From NCBI GenBank assembly GCA_040881175.1, contig JBBEDS010000003.1:1-46145 (forward strand): a stretch of DNA of 46,145 bases, written 5' to 3'. The position numbers were made by a program, and so were the translations under genes. Shown here piece after piece: positions 31,514 through 39,263 of this stretch (position 1 is its first letter; every line of letters starts with the position of its first letter). This DNA is from JBBEDS01 sp040881175 (lineage in GTDB: Bacteria > Patescibacteriota > Minisyncoccia > 2-02-FULL-40-12 > IGHO2-01-FULL-4-A). The notes beneath the pieces were generated by a model, which was given only the letters and a program-made list of their open reading frames with translations, was not told the DNA's origin and did not search any database.

Positions 31514-32587
31514 TTACTTCGTTAGCTCCAGAATCGCCAACTCTATCGGCAACTGCGGAACGGGCGAGAATTTCAATTCATTCCCCGCCTTTACGAAAAG
31601 ATTAATGGCTTTGATCAGAAATTCCGCTTCATTTAGGTCGAAACCGGATACAGCCACTGTCGCCTGCCCTTCAGGCAGCGATTGCGGTTGACTGATCGCA
31701 TTCATTAAAGAAACTCTAAGATATTTTACGAATTGTTTTAGGAAATTATCCAGATCAACTCCTGATTCATACAGGTCTGATACCTTTGCGATGGCCTCTT
31801 TCGTCTTTTTATGCTGCACCAGCTTCAAAAAATCATCATGTACCTGTAGCGGTACGATGCCTAATACCTCTGCCGCATCTTCTGCCGTAATCTTATCCCC
31901 CGTATACGCTATCAGCTTGCTGAATGCTGATTCGGCATCACGCAAAGATCCGGAGGAGGCTGATGCCAAAGATACCAGGGCCGGTTCCTCAACCGTGACT
32001 TTCTCAGATTTAGCTATTCTCTTCAGCTTCTCTACTATTTTCTGATCAGTTATCTTTTTAAAATCAAATCTCTGAACGCGGGAGAGTATAGTCTCAAGTA
32101 CCTTATGCGGTTCGGTGGTAGCAAGTATGAAAATTACATGTGCCGGAGGCTCTTCCAGAATCTTTAAGAGCGCGTTGAAGGCCGGCGGCGTAAGCATATG
32201 AACCTCATCGATTATAAAAACCTTGTATTTGCTTGAGGTGGCCGCCACTATAGCGGAATCCTTTAGATTCCTGATCTCATCAATGCCTCTGTTTGAGGCG
32301 GCATCTATCTCTATCAGATCGAGAGAGCGGTTGCCGTGAATCTCCAGACAGGAAGAACAGGCATGGCAGGGTTCGGCATTCTTCTTCTCATCTCTTTGAG
32401 TACAATTGAGAGCTTTGGCCAGGAGACGGGCCATCGTGGTCTTGCCGGTACCTCTGGGACCGCAAAACAGATAGGCGTGGCCGATACGGCCCGATAAAAG
32501 CGCACCTTGCAGAGTGCGGACTATATGCTCCTGTCCCTCGACTTCTTCAAAAATCGTGGGCCGGTACTTGCGATATAAGGCCTGCAT
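31514..32587 (-). CDS. dnaX: DNA polymerase III gamma/tau subunit, short form
   Basis: A 357-residue clamp-loader ATPase. Walker A GPRGTGKT lies at 43-50. The zinc Cys are at about 62, 74, 77 and 80 (C-x11-C-x2-C-x2-C). Walker B is IIDEVHML, the sensor region LATTEPHKV, and the SRC-like motif SRVQRFDF. It ends soon after domain III, so the tau-specific C-terminal extension that contacts DnaB and polymerase is missing. It lies six bases upstream of the flippase gene. Confidence 0.96.
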   Translation of the reverse strand: MQALYRKYRPTIFEEVEGQEHIVRTLQGALLSGRIGHAYLFCGPRGTGKTTMARLLAKALNCTQRDEKKNAEPCHACSSCLEIHGNRSLDLIEIDAASNRGIDEIRNLKDSAIVAATSSKYKVFIIDEVHMLTPPAFNALLKILEEPPAHVIFILATTEPHKVLETILSRVQRFDFKKITDQKIVEKLKRIAKSEKVTVEEPALVSLASASSGSLRDAESAFSKLIAYTGDKITAEDAAEVLGIVPLQVHDDFLKLVQHKKTKEAIAKVSDLYESGVDLDNFLKQFVKYLRVSLMNAISQPQSLPEGQATVAVSGFDLNEAEFLIKAINLFVKAGNELKFSPVPQLPIELAILELTK

Positions 32588-32598
32588 AAGTTTTTATT

Positions 32599-33240
32599 CT
32601 ACCCCTCGATCTGGGTATTTTCAACAGCAGCCTCTTTTTTAAAGACAATCAAACGGTAACCGACGAAATTCCAGACCAGACCGAATATTGCTCCGAACAC
32701 GGCAGCAATATTATTCCATGACAACTGGCTGAAGCCGAATTTAGGATCGATACCGAATACTACCAGAGAAGTGACACCGACATTAACCAGTAGTCCGATG
32801 ACGGTAACAATTAGGAAGGAAAGGAATTCTTTGGCTCTGGAACCAGTGCCGGAAGCTTCAAATACCCAATATTTATTCCAGTAGTAGCTGTTAATTACAG
32901 CGGCAACGAAAGAGATTCCCTTGAAAGTAGACACGGCTACACCCTCCTCAATATTGGTCCAAAACATTAAGAAGTTAAAAACTCCGAAATCAATTCCGGC
33001 GTTCATGAATCCGACTATAGTAAAGCGGGCAAAAGAGGTGAAAATATGCCAGCGTACTGAGAGCCATTTGCCCAAGTACAGTCCGAAAACAAATCCGATC
33101 GGGGTAAGAACCACAAGTCCCCATACTCCTGCACCGATATGCAAGAAATCAAGAGTGCCTAATCTCAAAAAAACGGCAGCCCAGATAGCACCTGTGATGA
33201 TTCCGGCTATTATAGCTAAAGCAACATCTCTTTTACGCAT
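32599..33240 (-). CDS. GtrA-family membrane protein
   Basis: A 213-residue GtrA-like protein; the family takes part in the transfer or flipping of lipid-linked sugars. The GtrA part starts about residue 70 (FTIVGFMNAGIDFGVFNFL), with four helices and a FVGYRLIVFKKE end typical of the family. Two extra N-terminal helices (about 7-55) precede it. It is tightly packed between dnaX and the secretion ATPase gene, without any Shine-Dalgarno. Partners could be the GT39 genes further on. Confidence 0.9.
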   Translation of the reverse strand: MRKRDVALAIIAGIITGAIWAAVFLRLGTLDFLHIGAGVWGLVVLTPIGFVFGLYLGKWLSVRWHIFTSFARFTIVGFMNAGIDFGVFNFLMFWTNIEEGVAVSTFKGISFVAAVINSYYWNKYWVFEASGTGSRAKEFLSFLIVTVIGLLVNVGVTSLVVFGIDPKFGFSQLSWNNIAAVFGAIFGLVWNFVGYRLIVFKKEAAVENTQIEG

Positions 33241-33250
33241 ATATTTTTAG

Positions 33251-35635
33251 TTATTTTCTCCCGCCTTTAATTTCTGCTTCGACTTCCGCTCTCGGCCTGC
33301 CGAATTTGTTTCTGGATGTCTCTTTCAAGAATGAGACCATCTGCGGTGAGCCGTCCTGCTCTTTGATCGTCCTGATATTGAACGGCCTTGAGGTCTGATT
33401 ATTTATTAATAGTTTAGCATGGGCATTAAAATTGTCTATGTTCATCAAATCTTGGGCGCTAAAAGACGGCTCAAACTGATTCTTTAGAAATTCGGCATCA
33501 TCTGCGCCGACACGAAATGCTATCATTGAGCCGACATTACCAAATACCGCATCGCGGATGTCGTCCTTTAGCTGTCTAATGAACTGGTGAGCAACTACCA
33601 GATCAAGACGATACTTTCTAGCCTCGGATAAAATAGTAGAGATACTTTCGGTAGTGAAATTCTGGAACTCATCCATATATAGGTAGAAATCCTTACGCTG
33701 ATCTTCAGGCATATCCACTCTGGCCAATGAGGCCATCAAAAGCTTGCTGACTATTATCATACCCAAAAGATTGGCATTGATATCCCCGATCTTACCTTTA
33801 GACAAATTCACGACCAGAATCTTCTGGTTATCTATAACGTCCCGGAAATTAAAGGAGCTGGTCTTCTGGTTGATTATCGGCCTCAGAAATTCATTCGATA
33901 CGAAAGTATCAACCTTAGAAGAAATATATGGAGCCATATTGGCCAAACTGGCTTCTCCGCCCGCTTTCTCCGCTTCTAGTTCCCAGAATTCTTTAACCAA
34001 CGGGTTGGTCTCATGGCTTAGTTTCTTCAGCCTGTAGATATCATCAACTAAAATCCGGCTAATATCGGCCAGAACAGGAATCTCTCCTTCGTAATCATCC
34101 AGCAATAGCAGGAGTGCATTCTTGAAATATCTCTCGAACATAGGACCACCGGTCTCTTTCAGGTTGTATAGCCTGTCAATTATTGAAAGCAGTTCATTTA
34201 TGACAAAGGTCTTTTGTTCCGGATGGCCGGGATCTATCTCAAGTACATTCAAACCCAATGGATAATCAACATCAGCCGGATTGAAATAGATAACATCATC
34301 GGCCCTGCTTTCAGGCACGATAGACAAAGTATACTCGGCGAATTCGCCGTGCGGATCCATGATGCAGACTCCCTTTCCACTCTCAATATCCTGCCTGATC
34401 ATTTCTTTCATCAAGGACGTCTTTCCGGTTCCAGTCTGACCTATGACATATAGGTGTCGGCGCCTGTCATTCTCTGCCATTCGAACCATTGTTTCCTGCC
34501 CTCGAAATACATTCTTGCCGATAATAATTCCCTCTTGAGGCAATCCGGGAGGTGGTTCAGAAGATTTAGCCTTCAGGAATGCCACACGGGGTGCATTAGC
34601 GGTAGAGATCGGGAAATGATACAAGCTGACAACCTCTTCGGTAGACATGGTCATGGCCTGGTTATTATCAAAGAGGCGGAATGAATAGTTGTAGATCAAT
34701 TTGTCCAACGCTTTTCCGCCAACTTTACTTGGTGATAGCCCATTCAGATCGGGAGAAGAGAATTGAACGAAAGAACCCATAAAATCTCCCAGCATCTGAT
34801 CAGCTCGGGCGGCTGAGGGAGCTGAGGTAATTAGGCGCAGATTAACATCAAAATTCTGCCTGCCCGTCTTGTCTGTGATTGCTTTAATTACATCGCTCTC
34901 TGCAGGAGTCACAGACCTTGGCTGTTCTTCTTTTTTTTCTCCTTCTTTTGATTTTGATCTAGCCTTGCTTAGCGCATCTTTAAATGAGAGCCCGGATTGC
35001 ATGTGGTGAGCTACTTTTGTCGCCAAAGATTTCTGGCCCTCGGCATGAGCCGGGCGGATCAGCATTTGGAGTACTGCCCCCTCGCCTTCTCCTTGGAGTT
35101 TGGACATAGAAGTCAGGATTCCGCCCATAGGATCCGATTCGAGTCTCTGGTATGTCTTAAAAGGCAAAATCGGGTGCTTCTCATACCTCATATATGCTCC
35201 GGCGCTTGCACCCTGCGGATTAAAGATATTGTAATCTTTTATTTTAGATACCTCGGCGGTGGGATAGTAACTGTAGATCTGCTTCTCAATTATGTCCTCG
35301 CTTGTTTTTGGTACGGAGATATAGAAATGTGTTTCTTCTCCGATATGGTGGACAGCAATCTCAAGTGAAATATATGGTTCGCCATATATTAATTTATTCC
35401 AGCCCTTCGTATGCAGATTAGAAAAACCGGATAGCATCTGCTCAGACACGCCTATCAATTCTCTATCTGACTTTTGCTTATCGCCGGCCTCACGCGGTAC
35501 GCGAATTGAAAAAAGCGACATGTTCAGCGCTCTCTCTACCTGGCCTTTGGTGCGCAGGCCTCCCAAAGTCACCAAGGCAGCAATAAAAATGATGGCTAGG
35601 ACTGCTAACAGGACTATTAGAATAATTGGGCTCAT
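33251..35635 (-). CDS. type IV secretion/conjugation-type ATPase (VirD4/TraD/HerA-like)
   Basis: A 794-residue ATPase with an N-terminal membrane helix (about 4-23), a long N-terminal region with SISVPK-type substrate-facing strands and a DUF87/HerA-like motor. Walker A is IGQTGTGKTS at about 400 and Walker B is LYMDEFQNF at about 665. The arginine-finger region follows (SEARKYRLDLVVAHQFIRQL). Such proteins pump DNA or proteins and recur in Patescibacteria next to dnaX, where I infer a type IV pilus or DNA-uptake role. It starts without a Shine-Dalgarno, and its ATG lies three bases after the stop of the gene at 35639. Confidence 0.88.
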   Translation of the reverse strand: MSPIILIVLLAVLAIIFIAALVTLGGLRTKGQVERALNMSLFSIRVPREAGDKQKSDRELIGVSEQMLSGFSNLHTKGWNKLIYGEPYISLEIAVHHIGEETHFYISVPKTSEDIIEKQIYSYYPTAEVSKIKDYNIFNPQGASAGAYMRYEKHPILPFKTYQRLESDPMGGILTSMSKLQGEGEGAVLQMLIRPAHAEGQKSLATKVAHHMQSGLSFKDALSKARSKSKEGEKKEEQPRSVTPAESDVIKAITDKTGRQNFDVNLRLITSAPSAARADQMLGDFMGSFVQFSSPDLNGLSPSKVGGKALDKLIYNYSFRLFDNNQAMTMSTEEVVSLYHFPISTANAPRVAFLKAKSSEPPPGLPQEGIIIGKNVFRGQETMVRMAENDRRRHLYVIGQTGTGKTSLMKEMIRQDIESGKGVCIMDPHGEFAEYTLSIVPESRADDVIYFNPADVDYPLGLNVLEIDPGHPEQKTFVINELLSIIDRLYNLKETGGPMFERYFKNALLLLLDDYEGEIPVLADISRILVDDIYRLKKLSHETNPLVKEFWELEAEKAGGEASLANMAPYISSKVDTFVSNEFLRPIINQKTSSFNFRDVIDNQKILVVNLSKGKIGDINANLLGMIIVSKLLMASLARVDMPEDQRKDFYLYMDEFQNFTTESISTILSEARKYRLDLVVAHQFIRQLKDDIRDAVFGNVGSMIAFRVGADDAEFLKNQFEPSFSAQDLMNIDNFNAHAKLLINNQTSRPFNIRTIKEQDGSPQMVSFLKETSRNKFGRPRAEVEAEIKGGRK

Positions 35636-35638
35636 TAT

Positions 35639-36058
35639 TTAGAGTGGCCTGAGCTTGCCCCTTTCAACGAGCTGATCGTACAGCTCATCCACTAGGGCAT
35701 CATGAAAAGCGTCAATCAAGGCAGGGTTATTAGTAGATTTCGCCTCTTTGATCGCATCTTCGATTGTTTTATTAAAAGCTGTGTTTACGAGCTCCTGAAC
35801 CTTATCTTTCAGTTCTGGAGATAGATATGACGGGGTATCTACTACCGGAGGCGGAGTCGGTACCGGCTGCTGGGGAGCAGGCGAGACCGGAGCTGGAATC
35901 ACAGGAGAAATTTTTTCTCCGACAACCTCTTTTAGAGTTTCTTTCTCGTGAGGCACTTCAGAAATCTCGCCAGATTCCTTCTGGCGATCAAGTTCAGCAC
36001 GCTTAGATGCTAAATTCTGCTCTATCTGAGCTATCTCTTGTTCAATATTCAACGGCAT
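35639..36058 (-). CDS. coiled-coil/proline-rich protein upstream of the ATPase
   Basis: A 139-residue soluble protein: a helical N-terminal coiled coil (LNIEQEIAQIEQNLASKRAEL, here split as residues 3-23), a Pro-rich linker (VSPAPQQPVPTPPPVVD, about 58-74) and a C-terminal helical domain (LSPELKDKVQELVNTAF onward). Not recognised as a family, but it recurs just upstream of such ATPases in Patescibacteria in my recollection. Probably co-transcribed, with three bases between genes. Confidence 0.65.
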   Translation of the reverse strand: MPLNIEQEIAQIEQNLASKRAELDRQKESGEISEVPHEKETLKEVVGEKISPVIPAPVSPAPQQPVPTPPPVVDTPSYLSPELKDKVQELVNTAFNKTIEDAIKEAKSTNNPALIDAFHDALVDELYDQLVERGKLRPL

Positions 36059-36175
36059 GATTTTTACACGTCGATAGTACCTCTCATGGTTATAGCAAAA
36101 TGGTATCTTCCATCACTCTAATTATATACCAAATCAAATAAAAGAAAAATGTAAAATTCCACATCTAAAAGCGAA

Positions 36176-36229
36176 AAGCCACCGAATGTTCGGTGGCTTG
36201 CCCGTCTAGATCAGACGGGATTGGGTCAA
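36176..36229 (-). terminator. 3' module A: double hairpin after an unknown gene
   Basis: On the minus strand: a CAA element (36229-36221), hairpin CCCGTCT/AGACGGG (36219-36201), then terminator hairpin AAGCCACCGA/TCGGTGGCTT (36199-36176) with a T-rich tail. The same order occurs in module B (36978-37039). Confidence 0.8.
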
Positions 36230-36236
36230 TGATGGG

Positions 36237-36887
36237 TCAGACCGCAATGGTCTGATCTTCCCGGGTCCGCAGGGACTCGAGAAGATCAGACACAGAACGC
36301 AAGGCTTTGCCCCCAGCGGCAAAGGCTTTGCGCTCTTCTTTGTGGCCTGCACAGAAGCCTGAGAAGCCTGGCAGAGTTCGCTGTTCCAAGTTAAACGCCT
36401 GACTGATAAGGAGTCGTCTCGCGGGAAAGGCGTTGCCCAACCCGAGAAAAGACTTCCATGACCAGACGCAGACAGTAACTTGGCCGAGAGCCTCCAAGAC
36501 ATGCTCCAATGACGGGCCGTAGAAGGCATGGTTGCTCAACTCCGTCTCGCCATATTGAACATGGCAAGAGCCGACGCACAGCTCATGAAGAAAGCTGTAG
36601 TTATCAAGGTTATCGATCGGACTCGGGACGAAGACTTCGTCTACACCATTGTAGACATAGTCTTCCTCATCCCAATCCGAGAAACCTATGGCCAGGTCCA
36701 GAGATGAACCGATTTCGTTACCAGCGCTGTCCAAAGCGCTATGCACGCGAAATGGGAACACTCGGCCCTCGGCGCCTTCTGCGCGACTGAACTTGATAAG
36801 AACACTCCTTGCCTCTTCCTCTCCGTTACCGACGAAGACTTTGAGGCCCCGAGCATAGTCACCAAGCTCAAGCGGTAGCATTTTCAT
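36237..36887 (-). CDS. hypothetical protein (216 aa) with module A
   Basis: A 216-residue soluble protein with alternating hydrophobic strands (FVGNGEEEARSVLIKFSRAE, residues 16-35; LDLAIGFSDWDEEDYVYNGVD) and a C-terminal charged helix. I do not recognise it. It has a Shine-Dalgarno (AAAAGGAG) and a promoter (36938-36966) and ends in the double hairpin module A. It differs from the core genes in codon feel and in having strong expression signals. Confidence 0.55.
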   Translation of the reverse strand: MKMLPLELGDYARGLKVFVGNGEEEARSVLIKFSRAEGAEGRVFPFRVHSALDSAGNEIGSSLDLAIGFSDWDEEDYVYNGVDEVFVPSPIDNLDNYSFLHELCVGSCHVQYGETELSNHAFYGPSLEHVLEALGQVTVCVWSWKSFLGLGNAFPARRLLISQAFNLEQRTLPGFSGFCAGHKEERKAFAAGGKALRSVSDLLESLRTREDQTIAV

Positions 36888-36937
36888 CTGTTTTCTCCTT
36901 TTCCCCTATAATATGTGACGTTAAATAGCTAGGGAAT

Positions 36938-36966
36938 AATATATACCAATTATATAAATGTGTCAA
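36938..36966 (-). promoter_or_regulatory. Promoter of the 216-residue gene
   Basis: TTGACA (36966-36961), a 17-bp spacer and TATATT (36943-36938) on the minus strand, followed by a 50-base leader with an AAAAGGAG Shine-Dalgarno. Confidence 0.75.
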
Positions 36967-36977
36967 TAGAAAAGAAA

Positions 36978-37039
36978 AAGCCACCGATCGCTCGGTGGCT
37001 TGCCTGTCTTTTGCCCGACAGACTTGGGGTTGCGGTCAA
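36978..37039 (-). terminator. 3' module B: double hairpin after the 132-residue gene
   Basis: On the minus strand: CAA element (37039-37031), hairpin CTGTC/GACAG (37021-37004), then terminator AAGCCACCGA/TCGGTGGCTT (37001-36978). Same order as module A, with the terminator stem identical and the first stem different. Confidence 0.8.
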
Positions 37040-37434
37040 GAGTCATCTTCGGAAGGATCGTAATCATCGTGATCACAGAACCAGCCATCGACGTTCTCTG
37101 CGTTCTCGCGCAGTTCCTTGGCCCTTTGAGTAAGCCGGACAGCTCTTGCGTAGTCTTTTCGACCCGCAGCCACTGTCGCTTCCTCATCGAGGAACCAAGG
37201 CGTTTCTGGCTTGTTATGTATCCAGGAGCGTCCCTCATGGATTTTCCGAAGCTCTTGGAGAACTTCAGTAGGAGAGTTCAGCCGCGAAACTATGAATTCG
37301 AGCCTGGGGAAAAAATCCTCCAGATCCGACTTCACAGTCTTGGCCTCATCCTCGGTAACGTACGGGCCGATCATATACTTTGCAGCATGATGACCGTCGT
37401 CGTTGTTATAGAAATGGTACTGGACAACAAACAT
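37036..37434 (-). CDS. hypothetical protein (132 aa) with module B
   Basis: A 132-residue soluble protein starting MFVVQYHFYNNDDGHHAAKY, with a helical middle (VKSDLEDFFPRLEFIVSRLN) and an acidic, Asp-rich C terminus. No family recognised. A GGAGG Shine-Dalgarno precedes the ATG, and the promoter (37653-37681) lies about 210 bases upstream, so the leader is unusually long. It shares the double-hairpin module with its neighbour, and the two genes look like a matched pair of monocistronic units. Confidence 0.55.
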   Translation of the reverse strand: MFVVQYHFYNNDDGHHAAKYMIGPYVTEDEAKTVKSDLEDFFPRLEFIVSRLNSPTEVLQELRKIHEGRSWIHNKPETPWFLDEEATVAAGRKDYARAVRLTQRAKELRENAENVDGWFCDHDDYDPSEDDS

Positions 37435-37735
37435 GGTGAGAACCTCCTAGGAAAGATGTGAATGGGATGTCAGACTATATCGATTACTCGATGTCGTCTG
37501 AACTTTGCCTCGGTGATGACTGAGATGAGCTGCCTACCTAACTTTGCAGCGGTTTGGCAGCTTACTCGCATCAATCGTGGCAATTCCACATTCGCATATC
37601 TCCGGGTTCTCAAGCCGGAAGACTTCGTCGGGTGGGTTAAATAACTATTCTAACAATACTATATATTGAATAAAATGTCAACAATTGTGGAGAATTGAAT
37701 TTTTAAAAAATCATTTCACTGGTATAATTAAAGCA
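37435..37735. other. 300-base spacer: long leader and ambiguous open frames
   Basis: It contains the minus-strand leader of the 132-residue gene (about 37435-37646), the start of the GT39 gene's promoter (TATAAT 37723-37728), and two overlapping open frames of uncertain status: a plus-strand 60-codon frame at 37462-37644 that ends TTCGTCGGGTGGGTTAAATAA, and a minus-strand start-less frame (37534-37644) continuing, one base out of frame, into 37470-37571. See findings. Confidence 0.6.
37653..37681 (-). promoter_or_regulatory. Promoter of the 132-residue gene
   Basis: TTGACA (37681-37676), a 17-bp spacer and TATTGT (37658-37653) on the minus strand. Confidence 0.7.
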
Positions 37736-39262
37736 ATGAAAAACCGCTGGGTTATTGTGCTCATCATAATAGTAGTCGCGTCTGTTTTCCGTTTGTGGAA
37801 TTTAGACACGACTCCCCCGGGTCTTTATCCGGATGAGGCCATGAATGGCAACAATGCGATACAGACTCTTGAAACCGGGGAATACAAAGTATTCTATCCG
37901 GAGAACAACGGACGTGAAGGATTATTCGTCTGGTTACAGGCCGCATCTTTAAAGACGTTTGGGTATAACACGTGGTCATTGAGATTAGTGTCGGCTATCG
38001 CCGGCATTCTGACAGTACTCGGATTATATTTTTTAACAAAGCAGCTTTTTAACTGGCAGATAGCAGCCCTATCCAGTTATCTCTTAGCGATCTCCTTCTG
38101 GCATGTACTTTTCTCGCGTATTGGATTTAGAGCAATTCTAGCTCCCCTGCTTTTAGTCTGGGGTTTGTATTTTTTCTGGAGAGGAAAGACATCAGGAAGA
38201 TTATGGACCTTCGCTGTCAGCGGAATCTTCTGGGGTCTCGGCTTTTATACATACATCGCATTCCGCGCCATACCTCTGGCGTTAATATTAATGCTCTTAG
38301 CCTATTGGTACGCGATCCGAAAAGACTTCAACCATGGGAAATATGAACATTCGAGAAACCAAATAGCCAGAGGGTTCGCCATGTTTCTGGTTGTTACTAT
38401 CCTAGTAGCTTTGCCTATCGGAATATTCTATTACCAGCACCCGGCAGACTTTTTCGGCCGCACAGGACAGATATCCATCGCCTCATCAGATAATCCTGTG
38501 GGGACGCTAATAAAGAATGCCGGGGTAACTCTGGCAATGTTTAATTTCATAGGTGACAACAACTGGCGGCATAACTTCGCCGGCTCCCCTCTCCTTATCT
38601 GGCCAGTCGGTGTTCTATTTGCTCTCGGTTTCTTAAGGGGCCTGGTTAAATTCTTCAAACGCAAACATGGCCACTTCTCTTCAGTGCATACGCTACTACT
38701 CTCATGGTTCTTTGTCGGCCTATTGCCGGTTGTCCTATCCAATGAGGGCCTGCCTCATTCTCTGAGAGCGATCCTAATCGCTCCGGTAGTATTCATTTTC
38801 GCTGGAGAAGGGCTGTGGTGGATTGTAGATAAGATGGGAGATTGGTACAGGACCCGAGATGTGCACGAATACTCCATACGAGGCAAATGGCTGAAAGAAA
38901 GCTCATTCATGGCCATATTCGCACTAGTCGTCATCCTCATAGCCATCACATTTACCACCTATGACAAATATTTTGACCGTTGGGCTAAAAATGAGAATGT
39001 AGCCGGTGCATTTAATCAAAACTATGTAGATGTCGGCAAAGAAATTAATGATATGCCGCAGAATATTAAAAAATACGTTTTAGTTAATGCTCCTGGAGTC
39101 TTGGTCAACGGCATCCCTATGCCGGCTCAGACTGTCATGTTCATTACCGACACCTATACTCCTGAGAAACAAAAGGCAAAGAATATCTTTTACCTGACCG
39201 AGGAGCAGTTTGATAAAGGTCAGTTTGATATCAACTCGGTCATAATTCCTTTAGAGAGATAA
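37736..39262 (+). CDS. GT39/PMT-type membrane glycosyltransferase
   Basis: A 508-residue multi-pass glycosyltransferase of the PMT/ArnT (GT39/GT83) superfamily, which uses lipid-linked sugars outside the membrane. Ten or more helices follow the first one (residues 4-20). The catalytic acid motif is in the first loop: LYPDEAMNGN, with Asp-Glu about 36-37. I start at ATG 37736, because a TATAAT -10 (37723-37728) lies seven bases upstream and would make an upstream ATG untranscribed; there is no Shine-Dalgarno. It is followed two bases later by a second enzyme of the same superfamily. Confidence 0.9.
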   Translation: MKNRWVIVLIIIVVASVFRLWNLDTTPPGLYPDEAMNGNNAIQTLETGEYKVFYPENNGREGLFVWLQAASLKTFGYNTWSLRLVSAIAGILTVLGLYFLTKQLFNWQIAALSSYLLAISFWHVLFSRIGFRAILAPLLLVWGLYFFWRGKTSGRLWTFAVSGIFWGLGFYTYIAFRAIPLALILMLLAYWYAIRKDFNHGKYEHSRNQIARGFAMFLVVTILVALPIGIFYYQHPADFFGRTGQISIASSDNPVGTLIKNAGVTLAMFNFIGDNNWRHNFAGSPLLIWPVGVLFALGFLRGLVKFFKRKHGHFSSVHTLLLSWFFVGLLPVVLSNEGLPHSLRAILIAPVVFIFAGEGLWWIVDKMGDWYRTRDVHEYSIRGKWLKESSFMAIFALVVILIAITFTTYDKYFDRWAKNENVAGAFNQNYVDVGKEINDMPQNIKKYVLVNAPGVLVNGIPMPAQTVMFITDTYTPEKQKAKNIFYLTEEQFDKGQFDINSVIIPLER

Positions 39263-39263
39263 A

